Source of the DNA: Vibrio sp. 14G-20
GTDB lineage: Bacteria; Pseudomonadota; Gammaproteobacteria; Enterobacterales; Vibrionaceae
Direction of reading: 5' to 3'
Assembly (NCBI RefSeq): GCF_026241515.1
Contig: NZ_JAPHPW010000010.1
Coordinates: 124,001 to 188,000, forward strand
Length of the DNA: 64,000 nucleotides
Below are positions 9,921 to 18,229 of the stretch, piece after piece. A model generated the notes under the pieces. It made no database searches. It was given only the letters and a program-made list of their open reading frames with translations, and was not told where the DNA came from. The position numbers were made by a program, and so were the translations under genes. The first letter of the stretch is position 1. The number at the start of each line of letters is the position of its first letter.

Positions 9921-9950
9921 AAAAAACAGCCAGCATAAGGCTGGCTGTTT
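9921..9950 (-). terminator. Terminator of the NifU-like/GGGtGRT operon
   Basis: An 11-bp perfect stem AAACAGCCAGC (9924-9934) with GCTGGCTGTTT (9940-9950) and a 5-nt loop. On the minus strand it is followed by six T, so it terminates the operon that ends at 10050. Confidence 0.88.
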
Positions 9951-10049
9951 GGTTTTAGTGATAGGTGTAGAGTTTTGGTTGTCTGTAATTGCTTGTTTCT
10001 CAGTTAACAGACTCTACTCTATGGATAAATCGTGCGCTCAACGTTGTCA

Positions 10050-11039
10050 TTATGCGTTTTGAGATTCGCTCACTGCCACAGCCAATGCAACCGTTGCACC
10101 GACCATTGGGTTGTTACCCATACCGATGAAGCCCATCATTGCCACGTGAGCCGGAACAGAAGAGCTACCGGCAAACTGAGCGTCAGCGTGCATTCTGCCC
10201 ATGGTATCTGTCATGCCGTAAGACGCTGGGCCAGCTGCCACGTTGTCTGGGTGTAATGTACGGCCTGTACCGCCGCCTGAAGCGACCGAGAAGTAAGGTT
10301 GACCTTGGCGAGTACGTTCTGCTTTGTAGATACCCGCAACAGGGTGTTGGAAACGCGTTGGGTTGGTAGAGTTACCCGTGATGCTTACATCCACCTCTTC
10401 TCTGTGCATGATTGCCACACCTTCACGAACATCATCAGCACCGTAGCATAGAATCTCTCCGCGAGGGCCATTTGAGAAACGGCGACGTTCTGTTTCAACA
10501 AGCTCACCCGTTTGGTAATCAAATTGAGTGCGAACATAAGTAAAGCCATTGATGCGAGAGATTAAGTAAGCGGCATCTTTACCTAAACCGTTCAAGATAA
10601 CTTTCAATGGTGTTTTGCGTGATTTGTTCACGTTCAGTGCAATCTTGATTGCGCCTTCTGCTGCTGCAAAAGATTCATGACCCGCAAGGAACGCAAAGCA
10701 GTGGCTCTCTTCATTTAGAAGACGTGCAGCCAGTGCGCCATGGCCGATACCGACTTGACGTTGCTCCGCAACACTGCCGGGTTTTGTAAATGCTTGAAGG
10801 CCTTCACCAATGATGTTTGCCGCTTGTTCAGCGTTGTCCGCTTTACGGAACAACGCCAATGCAGCACCAAGAGTATAAGCGTCAGCTGCGCTTTCAAAAG
10901 CGATAGGTTGAGTGTCCATCACTAATGTTTTTGGATCGACATTGTGCGATAGACAGTATTGGTTTGCTTGCTCTAAAGAGTCGAAGTTCATTTCTGCCAA
11001 TACGCGAGTTACTGATTCATTAAATTGAGTGTTCATCAT
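10050..11039 (-). CDS. GGGtGRT protein (function unknown)
   Basis: A 329-residue soluble protein of the GGGtGRT family, named for a glycine-rich motif seen here as GGGTGRT at residues 255-261. Other conserved-looking stretches are GIGHGALAARLLNEESHCFA and SITGNSTNPTRFQHP. No signal peptide or membrane segment is visible. The start is set at ATG 11039 because GAGGAAAG lies just upstream; an in-frame ATG seven codons earlier would contain that ribosome binding site. It is 24 nt after the NifU-like gene, and I recall the same gene pair in distant bacteria, which suggests joint function. The motif hints at nucleotide or phosphate binding, but that is inference. The operon is preceded by a fluoride riboswitch. 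Confidence 0.85.
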   Translation of the reverse strand: MMNTQFNESVTRVLAEMNFDSLEQANQYCLSHNVDPKTLVMDTQPIAFESAADAYTLGAALALFRKADNAEQAANIIGEGLQAFTKPGSVAEQRQVGIGHGALAARLLNEESHCFAFLAGHESFAAAEGAIKIALNVNKSRKTPLKVILNGLGKDAAYLISRINGFTYVRTQFDYQTGELVETERRRFSNGPRGEILCYGADDVREGVAIMHREEVDVSITGNSTNPTRFQHPVAGIYKAERTRQGQPYFSVASGGGTGRTLHPDNVAAGPASYGMTDTMGRMHADAQFAGSSSVPAHVAMMGFIGMGNNPMVGATVALAVAVSESQNA

Positions 11040-11063
11040 ATCTTTCCTCTTAATTGGCAAAAA

Positions 11064-11756
11064 TTATTGTTGGCGTGGGTTAATGGTGGTCACGGCTTCG
11101 TCGAAGCGACCATAAGTCCCTGTCGCAAGGTCAGCAGCTTCGTTCGCTGGTACACCTTGATTAATCGCCTTCATCATTTTGCCGAGGTTGAGATATTCGT
11201 AGCCAATCACTTCGCTGTGATCATCAAGTGCAAGCTTAGTTACGTAACCTTCTGCAAGCTCTAGGTAACGAACGCCTTTCGCTGAGGTTGAATAGCTGGT
11301 GCCGACTTGGCTGCGCTGTGTTTGACCTAAGTCTTCCAACGCTGCGCCGATTTCTAGGCCACCTTCAGAGAAAGCAGACTGAGTTCGACCGTAAACAAAC
11401 TGCAGGAAGATTTCGCGCATCGCTACGTTGATAGCGTCACATACTAAGTCAGTATTCAGCGCTTCAAGGATGGTTTTTCCGGTGAGGATTTCGGCTGCCA
11501 TCGCGGCAGATTGCGTCATGCCTGAACAACCAATGGTTTCGATTAATGCTTCTTCGATGATGCCGTTTTTGACGTTAAGCGTTAGTTTTGCAGCACCTTG
11601 TTGTGGTGCACAAGTGCCTACGCCATGGCTTAAGCCAGAAATAGCGATGACATCTTTTGGGCTAACCATTGCGCCTTCAACTGGAATTGGAGCTGAATTG
11701 TGAAGATCACCCCTTTGAATAGGACACATTGATTGAATTTCTGAAGAGTAGTGCAT
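11064..11756 (-). CDS. NifU/IscU-like iron-sulfur scaffold protein
   Basis: A 230-residue protein whose residues 40-110 resemble the IscU/NifU N-terminal scaffold. THE IscU-like pattern is GVGTCAPQQGAAKLTLNVKN then ETIGCSGMTQSAAMAAEIL, with Cys49, Cys77 and Cys106 in places comparable to the three cluster-ligand cysteines of IscU. An extra Cys11 and a C-terminal extension of about 110 residues (with GVRYLELAEGYVTK) are not in housekeeping IscU. It is therefore a divergent paralogue, probably working with the GGGtGRT protein encoded next. ATG 11756 is preceded by a modest GTGAGA. Its leader carries a fluoride riboswitch, so expression is predicted to respond to fluoride. Scaffold activity is inferred from family. 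Confidence 0.85.
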   Translation of the reverse strand: MHYSSEIQSMCPIQRGDLHNSAPIPVEGAMVSPKDVIAISGLSHGVGTCAPQQGAAKLTLNVKNGIIEEALIETIGCSGMTQSAAMAAEILTGKTILEALNTDLVCDAINVAMREIFLQFVYGRTQSAFSEGGLEIGAALEDLGQTQRSQVGTSYSTSAKGVRYLELAEGYVTKLALDDHSEVIGYEYLNLGKMMKAINQGVPANEAADLATGTYGRFDEAVTTINPRQQ

Positions 11757-11954
11757 AATGTTTTCTCACTTATAGAGCCATTTAAGACCTAGGGCGTTGA
11801 GAAAACAGGACGTGTTGGAAGAGGTGCGGCTAATTCACTACAGATCTTGAGTATCGATAATCCAAAGGTGTCATAGATCTTGGTCTTGATAGACTAAGTC
11901 CATTTCAAAATGGAGGAATAGCGATACGTCCAACAGTATTACCTGTTTTCGATT

Positions 11955-12030
11955 CTGTAGGAGTCATTAGCACTGTTCGGAAAGAACGGGCGGTTGAAGC
12001 AAAAGCTTAGGTGGAACCCCATCACCTGAT
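11955..12030 (-). promoter_or_regulatory. Fluoride riboswitch (crcB-motif aptamer)
   Basis: Read on the minus strand, the segment begins GGTGATGGGGTTCCACC (12026-12010) and ends GCTAATGACTCCTAC (11971-11957), the two conserved halves of the fluoride aptamer. Stem P1 is GGTG/CACC. The P1 loop GGGGUU can form the required pseudoknot with GACUCC using G-U pairs. Between them lie an optional AAGC-UUUU-GCUU hairpin and an arm closed by GUUC/GAAC. The match to the Bacillus cereus crcB aptamer ends is close. It lies upstream of and on the same strand as the NifU-like gene. Fluoride binding is inferred from the class. Confidence 0.93.
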
Positions 12031-12123
12031 GGCTATAGGTTAGATCTTTATCACACTTTTGTGCAAGCGAATGTTTAGAGCAATTTCGACTATAAACAAG
12101 CTTCATTATATTTCGATAAGTAT

Positions 12124-12173
12124 AAAAAAACGCCAATAGCGAACTCTGATTAGAGGCGTCATTGACGTTTTTT
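12124..12173 (-). terminator. Terminator of yebG
   Basis: AAAAAACG-c-CAAT on the left pairs with ATTG-a-CGTTTTTT on the right, enclosing a branched loop. On the minus strand it ends in a long T run and follows the yebG stop by about 20 nt. Confidence 0.7.
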
Positions 12174-12190
12174 AGAAAGCGATCAGCTAG

Positions 12191-12484
12191 TTATGCTGCA
12201 TCTTCTTCTGCGTCTTCAACAGCTTCAAGCTTCTTAGCTTTTTTCGGAGCTGGCTTACGCTTAGCACCTAATGCGTAAAGAACTTCTTCTTTGTTCTTCG
12301 CTAGGTACATTGCAAGTTCTTCTTGCTTGCCTTCATCTTCAACTAAATCGCTTTTGCCTAACAGTTCAAAAAGCTCATCAGCCATATCCAGCATTTTGTC
12401 GTATGCGTCAGCTTCGGCTTTAGAGGTAAAAGTCATTTTCTCTTCTCCGTTGCGTTCCACCACGTACTTGACGATAACAGCCAT
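12191..12484 (-). CDS. yebG: YebG-family SOS-induced protein
   Basis: A 97-residue acidic protein matching E. coli YebG over its first 50 residues: MAVIVKYVVERNGEEKMTF, then SKAEADAYDKMLD. YebG is DNA-damage inducible under LexA; its biochemical role is not established. The C-terminus here is a lysine-rich stretch (KRKPAPKKAKK) followed by an acidic tail, which could contact nucleic acid. ATG 12484 has AGAGGA upstream. A LexA box 28 bp before the start and a terminator after it make it a single-gene SOS unit. Confidence 0.92.
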   Translation of the reverse strand: MAVIVKYVVERNGEEKMTFTSKAEADAYDKMLDMADELFELLGKSDLVEDEGKQEELAMYLAKNKEEVLYALGAKRKPAPKKAKKLEAVEDAEEDAA

Positions 12485-12511
12485 GGTTAATCCTCTAAGT
12501 TTGATAAATTT

Positions 12512-12531
12512 TACTGGCTTTTTATACAGTT
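12512..12531 (-). promoter_or_regulatory. LexA (SOS) box of yebG
   Basis: On the minus strand the core is CTG-TATAAAAAGC-CAG, which fits the gamma-proteobacterial LexA rule CTG-N10-CAG with an AT-rich centre and flanking A/T. It lies just upstream of yebG, a known SOS gene in E. coli. Confidence 0.9.
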
Positions 12532-12572
12532 TCTGATGCTAAAAGTCCAGTTGGAGCCCGAACTATGCGGCC

Positions 12573-13469
12573 TCAATCTTGATGTGTAGCCCAGTCTTCA
12601 CAATAACCCATGAAAGATTTCAGCAGTGGGCTTTGATATTTGTCTTTATGGACCAGCATCCAGAATCGACGTTTCATATCCAGTGGTACATCAAGTGCTT
12701 TCACTCGGCCTGAATCAATCGCGCGTTGTGCCGCTAATCGCGATAAACAAGCAAAGCCCAGACCTGCAGAAACAGAGTTGATGATCGCTTCCGTGGTATT
12801 TAGCTCAAATGATTCGTACCAGTGCTCGATTCGCGGTGCAACGGCACGCAAGAAAAACTCACGTGTACCTGAGCCTGACTCTCGTAGTATCCAATGACTG
12901 TCTTCTAAATCATGCAGGGCAACTTTGTCTTGTGAAACGAGAGGGTGTTGATTACTAACGATAATACACATCTCATCGCTACTGAATTGGCTAGATATCA
13001 ATTCAGGATGGAGTGTTTTTCCTTCAATTAGCGCGATATCCAGTTCATAATCCACCAACTTTTGGCAGATCAGTGCACTGTTCGAAATGAACAAGCTCTG
13101 GTCTTGATGCTGAGTTCGTTCGCGAAAGCCTGAGAGAATAAAGGGTGCGACCTGATTACCAATCGTGTCACTCGCACCAACCTTGAGATTACCACTTAAT
13201 GGCTGGTCATCACGGAACAAAACATCGATGCCTGCAGCTCGGTGAAGAATCTCATCAGCCAAGGGAAGTAATTTTTGTCCCTCTTGATTGAGAATTAATC
13301 GGTTGTTAACCCGGTCAAATAGAGAGTGACCTAACTGTTTCTCCATTTCGCCCAGTGCCATGCTGACCGCGGCTTTAGACAAAAACAGCGCTTCGGATGC
13401 GGCGGTAAGCGTCGAATGCTGGGTAATGGTGACAAACACTTTGAGTTGTTTGATTGAGATATTAGCCAT
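12573..13469 (-). CDS. LysR-family transcriptional regulator
   Basis: A 298-residue LysR-type regulator. The N-terminal winged helix-turn-helix spans about residues 1-62 (ISIKQLKVFVTITQHSTLTA, SKAAVSMALGEMEKQLG). The periplasmic-binding-like effector domain follows, with LKVGASDTIGNQVAP at its start. The overall character resembles the YeiE/CysB-like subgroup. I choose ATG 13469 because AGGA lies before it and LysR proteins normally start close to the HTH; the upstream 31-codon extension is not typical. It is divergent from a TDT-family transporter, the usual arrangement of a LysR regulator and its target. Two inverted repeats in the shared spacer are candidate binding sites. Confidence 0.88.
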   Translation of the reverse strand: MANISIKQLKVFVTITQHSTLTAASEALFLSKAAVSMALGEMEKQLGHSLFDRVNNRLILNQEGQKLLPLADEILHRAAGIDVLFRDDQPLSGNLKVGASDTIGNQVAPFILSGFRERTQHQDQSLFISNSALICQKLVDYELDIALIEGKTLHPELISSQFSSDEMCIIVSNQHPLVSQDKVALHDLEDSHWILRESGSGTREFFLRAVAPRIEHWYESFELNTTEAIINSVSAGLGFACLSRLAAQRAIDSGRVKALDVPLDMKRRFWMLVHKDKYQSPLLKSFMGYCEDWATHQD

Positions 13470-13629
13470 CAGGGTCCTAGTTTTACGCTGCTGGTGGAAT
13501 AGGTTGTTCAGTATTGGTGAACACTTGTTATATATAATTGGATATTGTTTAACTAAGCGCAAGCGTATTATGGCTTCAACAAGCTGATGAGTTCACAAGT
13601 TTAGTGAATTAAGTTTAAGAGAGGCTGAC
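13470..13629. promoter_or_regulatory. Divergent control region with candidate LysR operators
   Basis: Two related palindromes are visible: GTTCA-N7-TGAAC (13506-13522) and TTCAC-N7-GTGAA (13592-13608). A consensus TATAAT at 13533-13538 on the plus strand lies just downstream of the first, placing that palindrome near -35 of the transporter promoter. Assignment to the adjacent LysR regulator is inference from position. Confidence 0.5.
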
Positions 13630-14625
13630 ATGATTCAACGTATTAAATATAGATTAACAGGAGCTCCAACACCCATGGCAGGGTTAGCACTAGCAATCGC
13701 AAGCTTAGGCTGGTGCTGGGATGGCGTTTTAGTCGCACAAGGTATTTTGCATACTCCAGGCTTAGTGCAGTGGATCAGTGCAGGTATTGCAGCGGTATTA
13801 CTTCTTGTTTTAGCTGTGAAGTTTTTGATTCATGGCCATCTATTGCGTGAAGATCTTGCTCACCCTGTTGTCGGCAGTGTGGTACCAACATTTGCGATGG
13901 GCTGCATGGTGGTATCAGCGTCTTTGGCGCCAATCTCTCAATTTTTACAAGAAGCTATGTGGTTGGCCTCTGTGGCTTTACACGTTGTGTTTCTAGTGAG
14001 CTTTTTGTACCACAGAGCTAAAAACTTTGAGATTCACCACATGGTGCCAAGTTGGTTTGTGCCACCAATCGGTATTATCGTAGCTGACGTGTCTTTCTCT
14101 GGTAATCCAGTTTTAGAGCCAGTAGCGAATGCGACTTTGGTATTCGGTTTATTGGTTTACGCTGTGATGCTACCACTGATGGTTTACCGTTTGATCTTCT
14201 CTCACGAAGTGCCAGATGCAGCAAAACCAACGATTGCGATTATGGCAGCACCAGCTAGTCTATCTTTGGCGGGTTACTTAACCGTTACTGCTAGCCCTTC
14301 ACCAGTGATCATTGGTTTATTATTTGGTATTGCAGTGTTGATGACGTTTATTATCTACATCGCGTTTTTCAAACTACTTCGTCTGCCATTCAGTCCAGGC
14401 TATGCAGCGTTTACTTTCCCAATCGTGATTGGTGCAACAGCGTTATTTAAATTGGCGGCTTGGATGCAAGTACAAGGTGTTGAAGCGCACTACATCAGCC
14501 AAGTGTTCAACCTAGCGTACCTAGAACTGATTGTAGCAACCTTCGTCGTCGGTTATGTCGCGATTCGTTACTACATGAACTACAAACCTCATCGTGTTTT
14601 AAGTGCGGTAGCCGGCAGATTGTAA
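13630..14625 (+). CDS. TDT-family (TehA/SLAC1-like) membrane transporter
   Basis: A 331-residue protein with about ten transmembrane segments. It belongs to the tellurite-resistance/dicarboxylate transporter (TDT) family that includes TehA, SLAC1 anion channels and sulfite or malate exporters. The opening TGAPTPMAGLALAIASLGWC matches the typical first-helix PxxMAGLA-like motif. Substrate cannot be read from the sequence; anions such as sulfite, formate or C4-dicarboxylates are possible. GAGAGG precedes ATG 13630. Divergent transcription from the LysR gene suggests that regulator controls it. Confidence 0.85.
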   Translation: MIQRIKYRLTGAPTPMAGLALAIASLGWCWDGVLVAQGILHTPGLVQWISAGIAAVLLLVLAVKFLIHGHLLREDLAHPVVGSVVPTFAMGCMVVSASLAPISQFLQEAMWLASVALHVVFLVSFLYHRAKNFEIHHMVPSWFVPPIGIIVADVSFSGNPVLEPVANATLVFGLLVYAVMLPLMVYRLIFSHEVPDAAKPTIAIMAAPASLSLAGYLTVTASPSPVIIGLLFGIAVLMTFIIYIAFFKLLRLPFSPGYAAFTFPIVIGATALFKLAAWMQVQGVEAHYISQVFNLAYLELIVATFVVGYVAIRYYMNYKPHRVLSAVAGRL

Positions 14626-14752
14626 AGGGCAATAGTTCAAAAGATAAACGGACCTTAAGCTTTCGATATTTCATAAGCTTATATTCCTAATCCAAACTCA
14701 GCACTTATGCTAATCTGGCAGTATATTGTGGCAAGATTAGCGTGAGTGCACT

Positions 14753-17700
14753 TTGTTTACTGTTTACCATTCCAATAAAGTTGATACTTTAAAAATTCTT
14801 CTCGTTCACTTGATCAAAAGTGACCCTTTAGCCAATCCTTTCGAAAAAGAGCAGATCTTGGTTCAGAGCCCGGGTATGTCTCAATGGCTTAAGATGGAAC
14901 TCGCCAAAGAGTTTGGTGTAGCAGCAAATATCGATTTTCCTCTTCCAGCAACCTTCATTTGGGATATGTTTACCCAAGTGCTTCCTGATGTACCTAAACG
15001 CAGTGCTTTTAACAAAGAAGCGATGACGTGGAAGCTAATGAGTTTGTTACCCGCGAAACTTGACCACCCTGATTTCTTACCCCTACAGCGCTATCTTGAA
15101 AACGACGAAGATGATTCAAAGCTGTATCAATTAGCCGAGAAAATTGCCGATATCTTCGATGGCTACTTAGTATATCGTCCTGAGTGGATGGCGATGTGGG
15201 AAGCGGGCGAGCCCGTTACAGAATTGATTGATAGTGAAGGGCAGCAAGAGCACCCTTGGCAGCCCATTTTGTGGAAAGCTCTCTATGATCAAACGCTGTC
15301 TCAAGGCCAATCGAAATATCACCGTGGTAACTTGTATCACGACTTTATTGAAGCGTTGGCTAATCAACAAGGGCAGTTACAACATCTGCCGAAACGTCTG
15401 TTTGTATTTGGTATTTCGTCGCTGCCTCCTCGCTACATGGATGCCTTGAAAGCGCTTGGCGAACAGATTGATGTCCACCTAATGTTTACTAATCCTTGTC
15501 AGCATTACTGGGGCGATATTCGCGACCGCAAGTACTTAGCGAGAGTTGAAGCGCAGCGTCGCAAGCAGTTTGCATTGGTTGATGGTTTACCTCAGCTAGA
15601 AGGTGAAGTATCACCATTGAAAGATGGCATTGAAGCCAATGTCGAAGATGAGCTGCATACCAGCCAAGCGGTTGGCAATAGCTTGCTTGCGTCTATGGGT
15701 AAGCTGGGCAGAGATAACCTGTTCTTACTGTCTCAATCAGACAGTGAAGAGCACGAGTTCTTTATTGATGTCGAGAGAGACAGTCTGCTGCATCAGCTAC
15801 AAGCCGATATTCTTCAGTTAGAAGAACACCAAGATGATCACATCTTAGACTCCAGCAACCACAAACAGGTGGTTGAGCTGGGTGATCGCTCGTTGACTGT
15901 GCATGCTTGCCACAGCCCAATGCGCGAGGTGGAGGTTCTCCATGACCAGTTATTGGCGATGTTTGATGCCGACCCAAGCCTAAAACCACGCGATATCATC
16001 GTGATGGTGGCAGACATCAATGCTTACAGCCCTGCGATTCAGGCGGTATTTGGTAATGCTCCGGGTGAGCGCTATATCCCTTACTCGATCTCGGATAGAA
16101 CGGCCGATCAAGAGAGCCCAATTTTGACCGCGTTCATGCAGTTGGTCGCGCTACCAAACACGCGCTGTCTAGCTTCTGAACTTCTAGAGTTATTAGAAAT
16201 CCCAGCGATGATGGCACGCTTCGGTATTGATGAGTTTCAATTCGAGCAAGCTAAGCAGTGGGTTGAAGAAGCGGGTATCCGCTGGGGCGTCGACTCGTCT
16301 ACCGCAACCGAGTTTGACTTGCCTGCTACGGAGCAAAATACCTGGCTATTTGGTATCCAGCGAATGCTACTGGGCTATGCGATGTCTGACTCGGCAGGTT
16401 TGTTTGAGACTGAACACTCTCCAATTGCAGCTTATAACGAAGTTCAGGGCATTAACGCCGAACTTGCCGGTAAGTTAGCACACTTTATCGATCGCATCGC
16501 ACATTCCCGTCAACGCCTTGCTGAGACGCAATCTATCGACATGTGGCGTGAAACCTTGCTGCAAATGATTGATGACTTCTTCGCCGTTGAATTAGAAGGC
16601 GAGGTGGTACTTAAGTCGATTCGCGATGCACTTTCTCAACTGAATGAACAGCTTGATGATGCCTTGTACGAACAAGAGCTATCGCCAAGCATCATCTATC
16701 AGTACTTAAACAATAAACTGTCGGGCGCACGTATCAGTCAGCGTTTCTTAGCGGGGCAAGTGAACTTCTGTACCCTGATGCCGATGCGTTCCATCCCGTT
16801 CAAAACCGTTTGTCTATTAGGCATGAATGATGGGGTTTACCCTCGCTCAATGCCGCCGGAAGGTTTTGATTTGATGAACGGACGCACTCGTCCCGGTGAC
16901 CGTTCTCGTCGTGATGATGACCGTTACCTATTCTTAGAGGCGATGTTGTCGGCGCAAGAGTGTTTGTACATCAGTTATGTCGGCCGCTCGATTCAAGACA
17001 ATACTGAGCGAGTACCGTCGGTATTGGTTTCAGAGTTGATTGAGTACTGCCAGCAGAACTACTGCTTAAGTGAAGACCAATCATTACCAAGTGATGATTC
17101 AGGCATCAACTTGACTCAAGCAATCAGCTTTGAACACACCATGACGCCGTTCAGCCCGGCAGCCTTTACACAAGGTGATGAAAGTCATGTATTGAGTTAC
17201 GCCAAAGAGTGGCTTCCTGCGGCTAACCGTTCCGGTGAACGCAGTGGTGAATTCAATCGTGCGTTGGATGACTATTTGCTTGGTGCGACTTATCCATTGG
17301 AACTCGATTTGGTTGAGCTGCAGCGTTTCTGGCGCTTGCCGGTGCAATACTTCTTTAATCGTCGCTTAAAGGTAGTGTTTGAGCCGCCACTTCCTGTAAT
17401 GGAAGACGATGAGCCGTTCGTGCTTAATGGCTTAGAAAGCTTCCAACTTAAAGATGCTCTGCTGCAAGTATTGCTGGATAACCCAGAAGGGGCAGATGAA
17501 GCGGTTCACTTGTTTGTTTCTGAGCAAAAAGCCCAAGGTCGATTACCGGTTGGCGCTTTTGGTGATATCGAGTTTGAAACCAACCGTGTTCAAGCGGAAG
17601 ACTTAGCCAAAGAGATTCGATTTGTAAGTGGGCAGCCACAGCAAGATCTTGAGGTAAATATTGAGTTTGACGTACTAGGTGAGGGGAAACCAGTTCGTTT

Positions 17701-18229
17701 GATGGGTTGGCTTACTCAAAACTATCAATCGGGCTTGGTGCGCTTCCGTAGCGGTAAAATTCGCTCGCAAGATTATTTGGCCGCGTGGATTGATCATCTA
17801 TGTTGTGCGGTGATGGGGCACGGCAAAACGACTCATATTATTGGCTATGACAGAAAAGAAGGCGTGGTTCACCAAACGCTACAACCGATTGGCGATACAC
17901 AGCAGGCAAAGAGTCTATTAGCTGAGTTAGTTCGACTGTTTTATCAAGGTATGACTGCACCACTGCCTTACTTCCCCAAAACCGCATTGGCTGGCGTTGA
18001 AGCGGGTTTTAGCCGTGGTAAATGGATCGATGATGAAGAGAAGTCGCTCAAGAAAATGGCCGATACCTTTAATGACAGCTTCGCCTTTACGGGCGAGGGC
18101 AGAGATACCTACATCTCGCGTATTTGGCCTAAGTGGGACGATGAGCTGGCTGCAGAGTCGCGTATGTATTCAACGCTTGTGTTACAGGCGGCAAGGTTGG
18201 CTGCTGCCGATCTGGAAGATCAGGAGTAA
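14753..18229 (+). CDS. recC: Exodeoxyribonuclease V subunit gamma (RecC)
   Basis: RecC is the Chi-recognition and DNA-strand-splitting subunit of RecBCD, which repairs double-strand breaks and degrades foreign linear DNA. The 1158 residues compare with 1122 in E. coli. The N-terminus MFTVYHSNKVD aligns with E. coli MLRVYHSNRLD, which forces a TTG start at 14753; no in-frame ATG or GTG fits, and only a weak GTGAG precedes it. The blocks NIDFPLPATFIWDMFTQVLP and CLLGMNDGVYPR are typical of the helicase-like fold and QYFFNRRL of the C-terminal nuclease-like fold. recB and recD follow in the same direction after an unusual spacer. Confidence 0.96.
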   Translation: MFTVYHSNKVDTLKILLVHLIKSDPLANPFEKEQILVQSPGMSQWLKMELAKEFGVAANIDFPLPATFIWDMFTQVLPDVPKRSAFNKEAMTWKLMSLLPAKLDHPDFLPLQRYLENDEDDSKLYQLAEKIADIFDGYLVYRPEWMAMWEAGEPVTELIDSEGQQEHPWQPILWKALYDQTLSQGQSKYHRGNLYHDFIEALANQQGQLQHLPKRLFVFGISSLPPRYMDALKALGEQIDVHLMFTNPCQHYWGDIRDRKYLARVEAQRRKQFALVDGLPQLEGEVSPLKDGIEANVEDELHTSQAVGNSLLASMGKLGRDNLFLLSQSDSEEHEFFIDVERDSLLHQLQADILQLEEHQDDHILDSSNHKQVVELGDRSLTVHACHSPMREVEVLHDQLLAMFDADPSLKPRDIIVMVADINAYSPAIQAVFGNAPGERYIPYSISDRTADQESPILTAFMQLVALPNTRCLASELLELLEIPAMMARFGIDEFQFEQAKQWVEEAGIRWGVDSSTATEFDLPATEQNTWLFGIQRMLLGYAMSDSAGLFETEHSPIAAYNEVQGINAELAGKLAHFIDRIAHSRQRLAETQSIDMWRETLLQMIDDFFAVELEGEVVLKSIRDALSQLNEQLDDALYEQELSPSIIYQYLNNKLSGARISQRFLAGQVNFCTLMPMRSIPFKTVCLLGMNDGVYPRSMPPEGFDLMNGRTRPGDRSRRDDDRYLFLEAMLSAQECLYISYVGRSIQDNTERVPSVLVSELIEYCQQNYCLSEDQSLPSDDSGINLTQAISFEHTMTPFSPAAFTQGDESHVLSYAKEWLPAANRSGERSGEFNRALDDYLLGATYPLELDLVELQRFWRLPVQYFFNRRLKVVFEPPLPVMEDDEPFVLNGLESFQLKDALLQVLLDNPEGADEAVHLFVSEQKAQGRLPVGAFGDIEFETNRVQAEDLAKEIRFVSGQPQQDLEVNIEFDVLGEGKPVRLMGWLTQNYQSGLVRFRSGKIRSQDYLAAWIDHLCCAVMGHGKTTHIIGYDRKEGVVHQTLQPIGDTQQAKSLLAELVRLFYQGMTAPLPYFPKTALAGVEAGFSRGKWIDDEEKSLKKMADTFNDSFAFTGEGRDTYISRIWPKWDDELAAESRMYSTLVLQAARLAAADLEDQE

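Larger units (their letters stand above)
11757..12190 (-). other. Leader and promoter region of the NifU-like operon
   Basis: 434 bp without a credible protein gene. On the minus strand, going downstream, it contains the yebG terminator, the promoter area, the fluoride aptamer, and about 200 nt of expression platform down to the ATG at 11756. In the platform, CCTGTTTTC (11942-11950, plus strand) and GAAAACAGG (11801-11809) are a perfect 9-bp inverted repeat. TCCATTT/AAATGGA near 11900-11915 forms a local hairpin. No classical T-tract terminator is evident, so control may be on translation. Confidence 0.6.

Noticed and set aside
11939..12136. 65-codon minus-strand open reading frame
   Set aside because: It lies across the fluoride riboswitch aptamer and its protein has no recognisable features; the conserved signal here is RNA.
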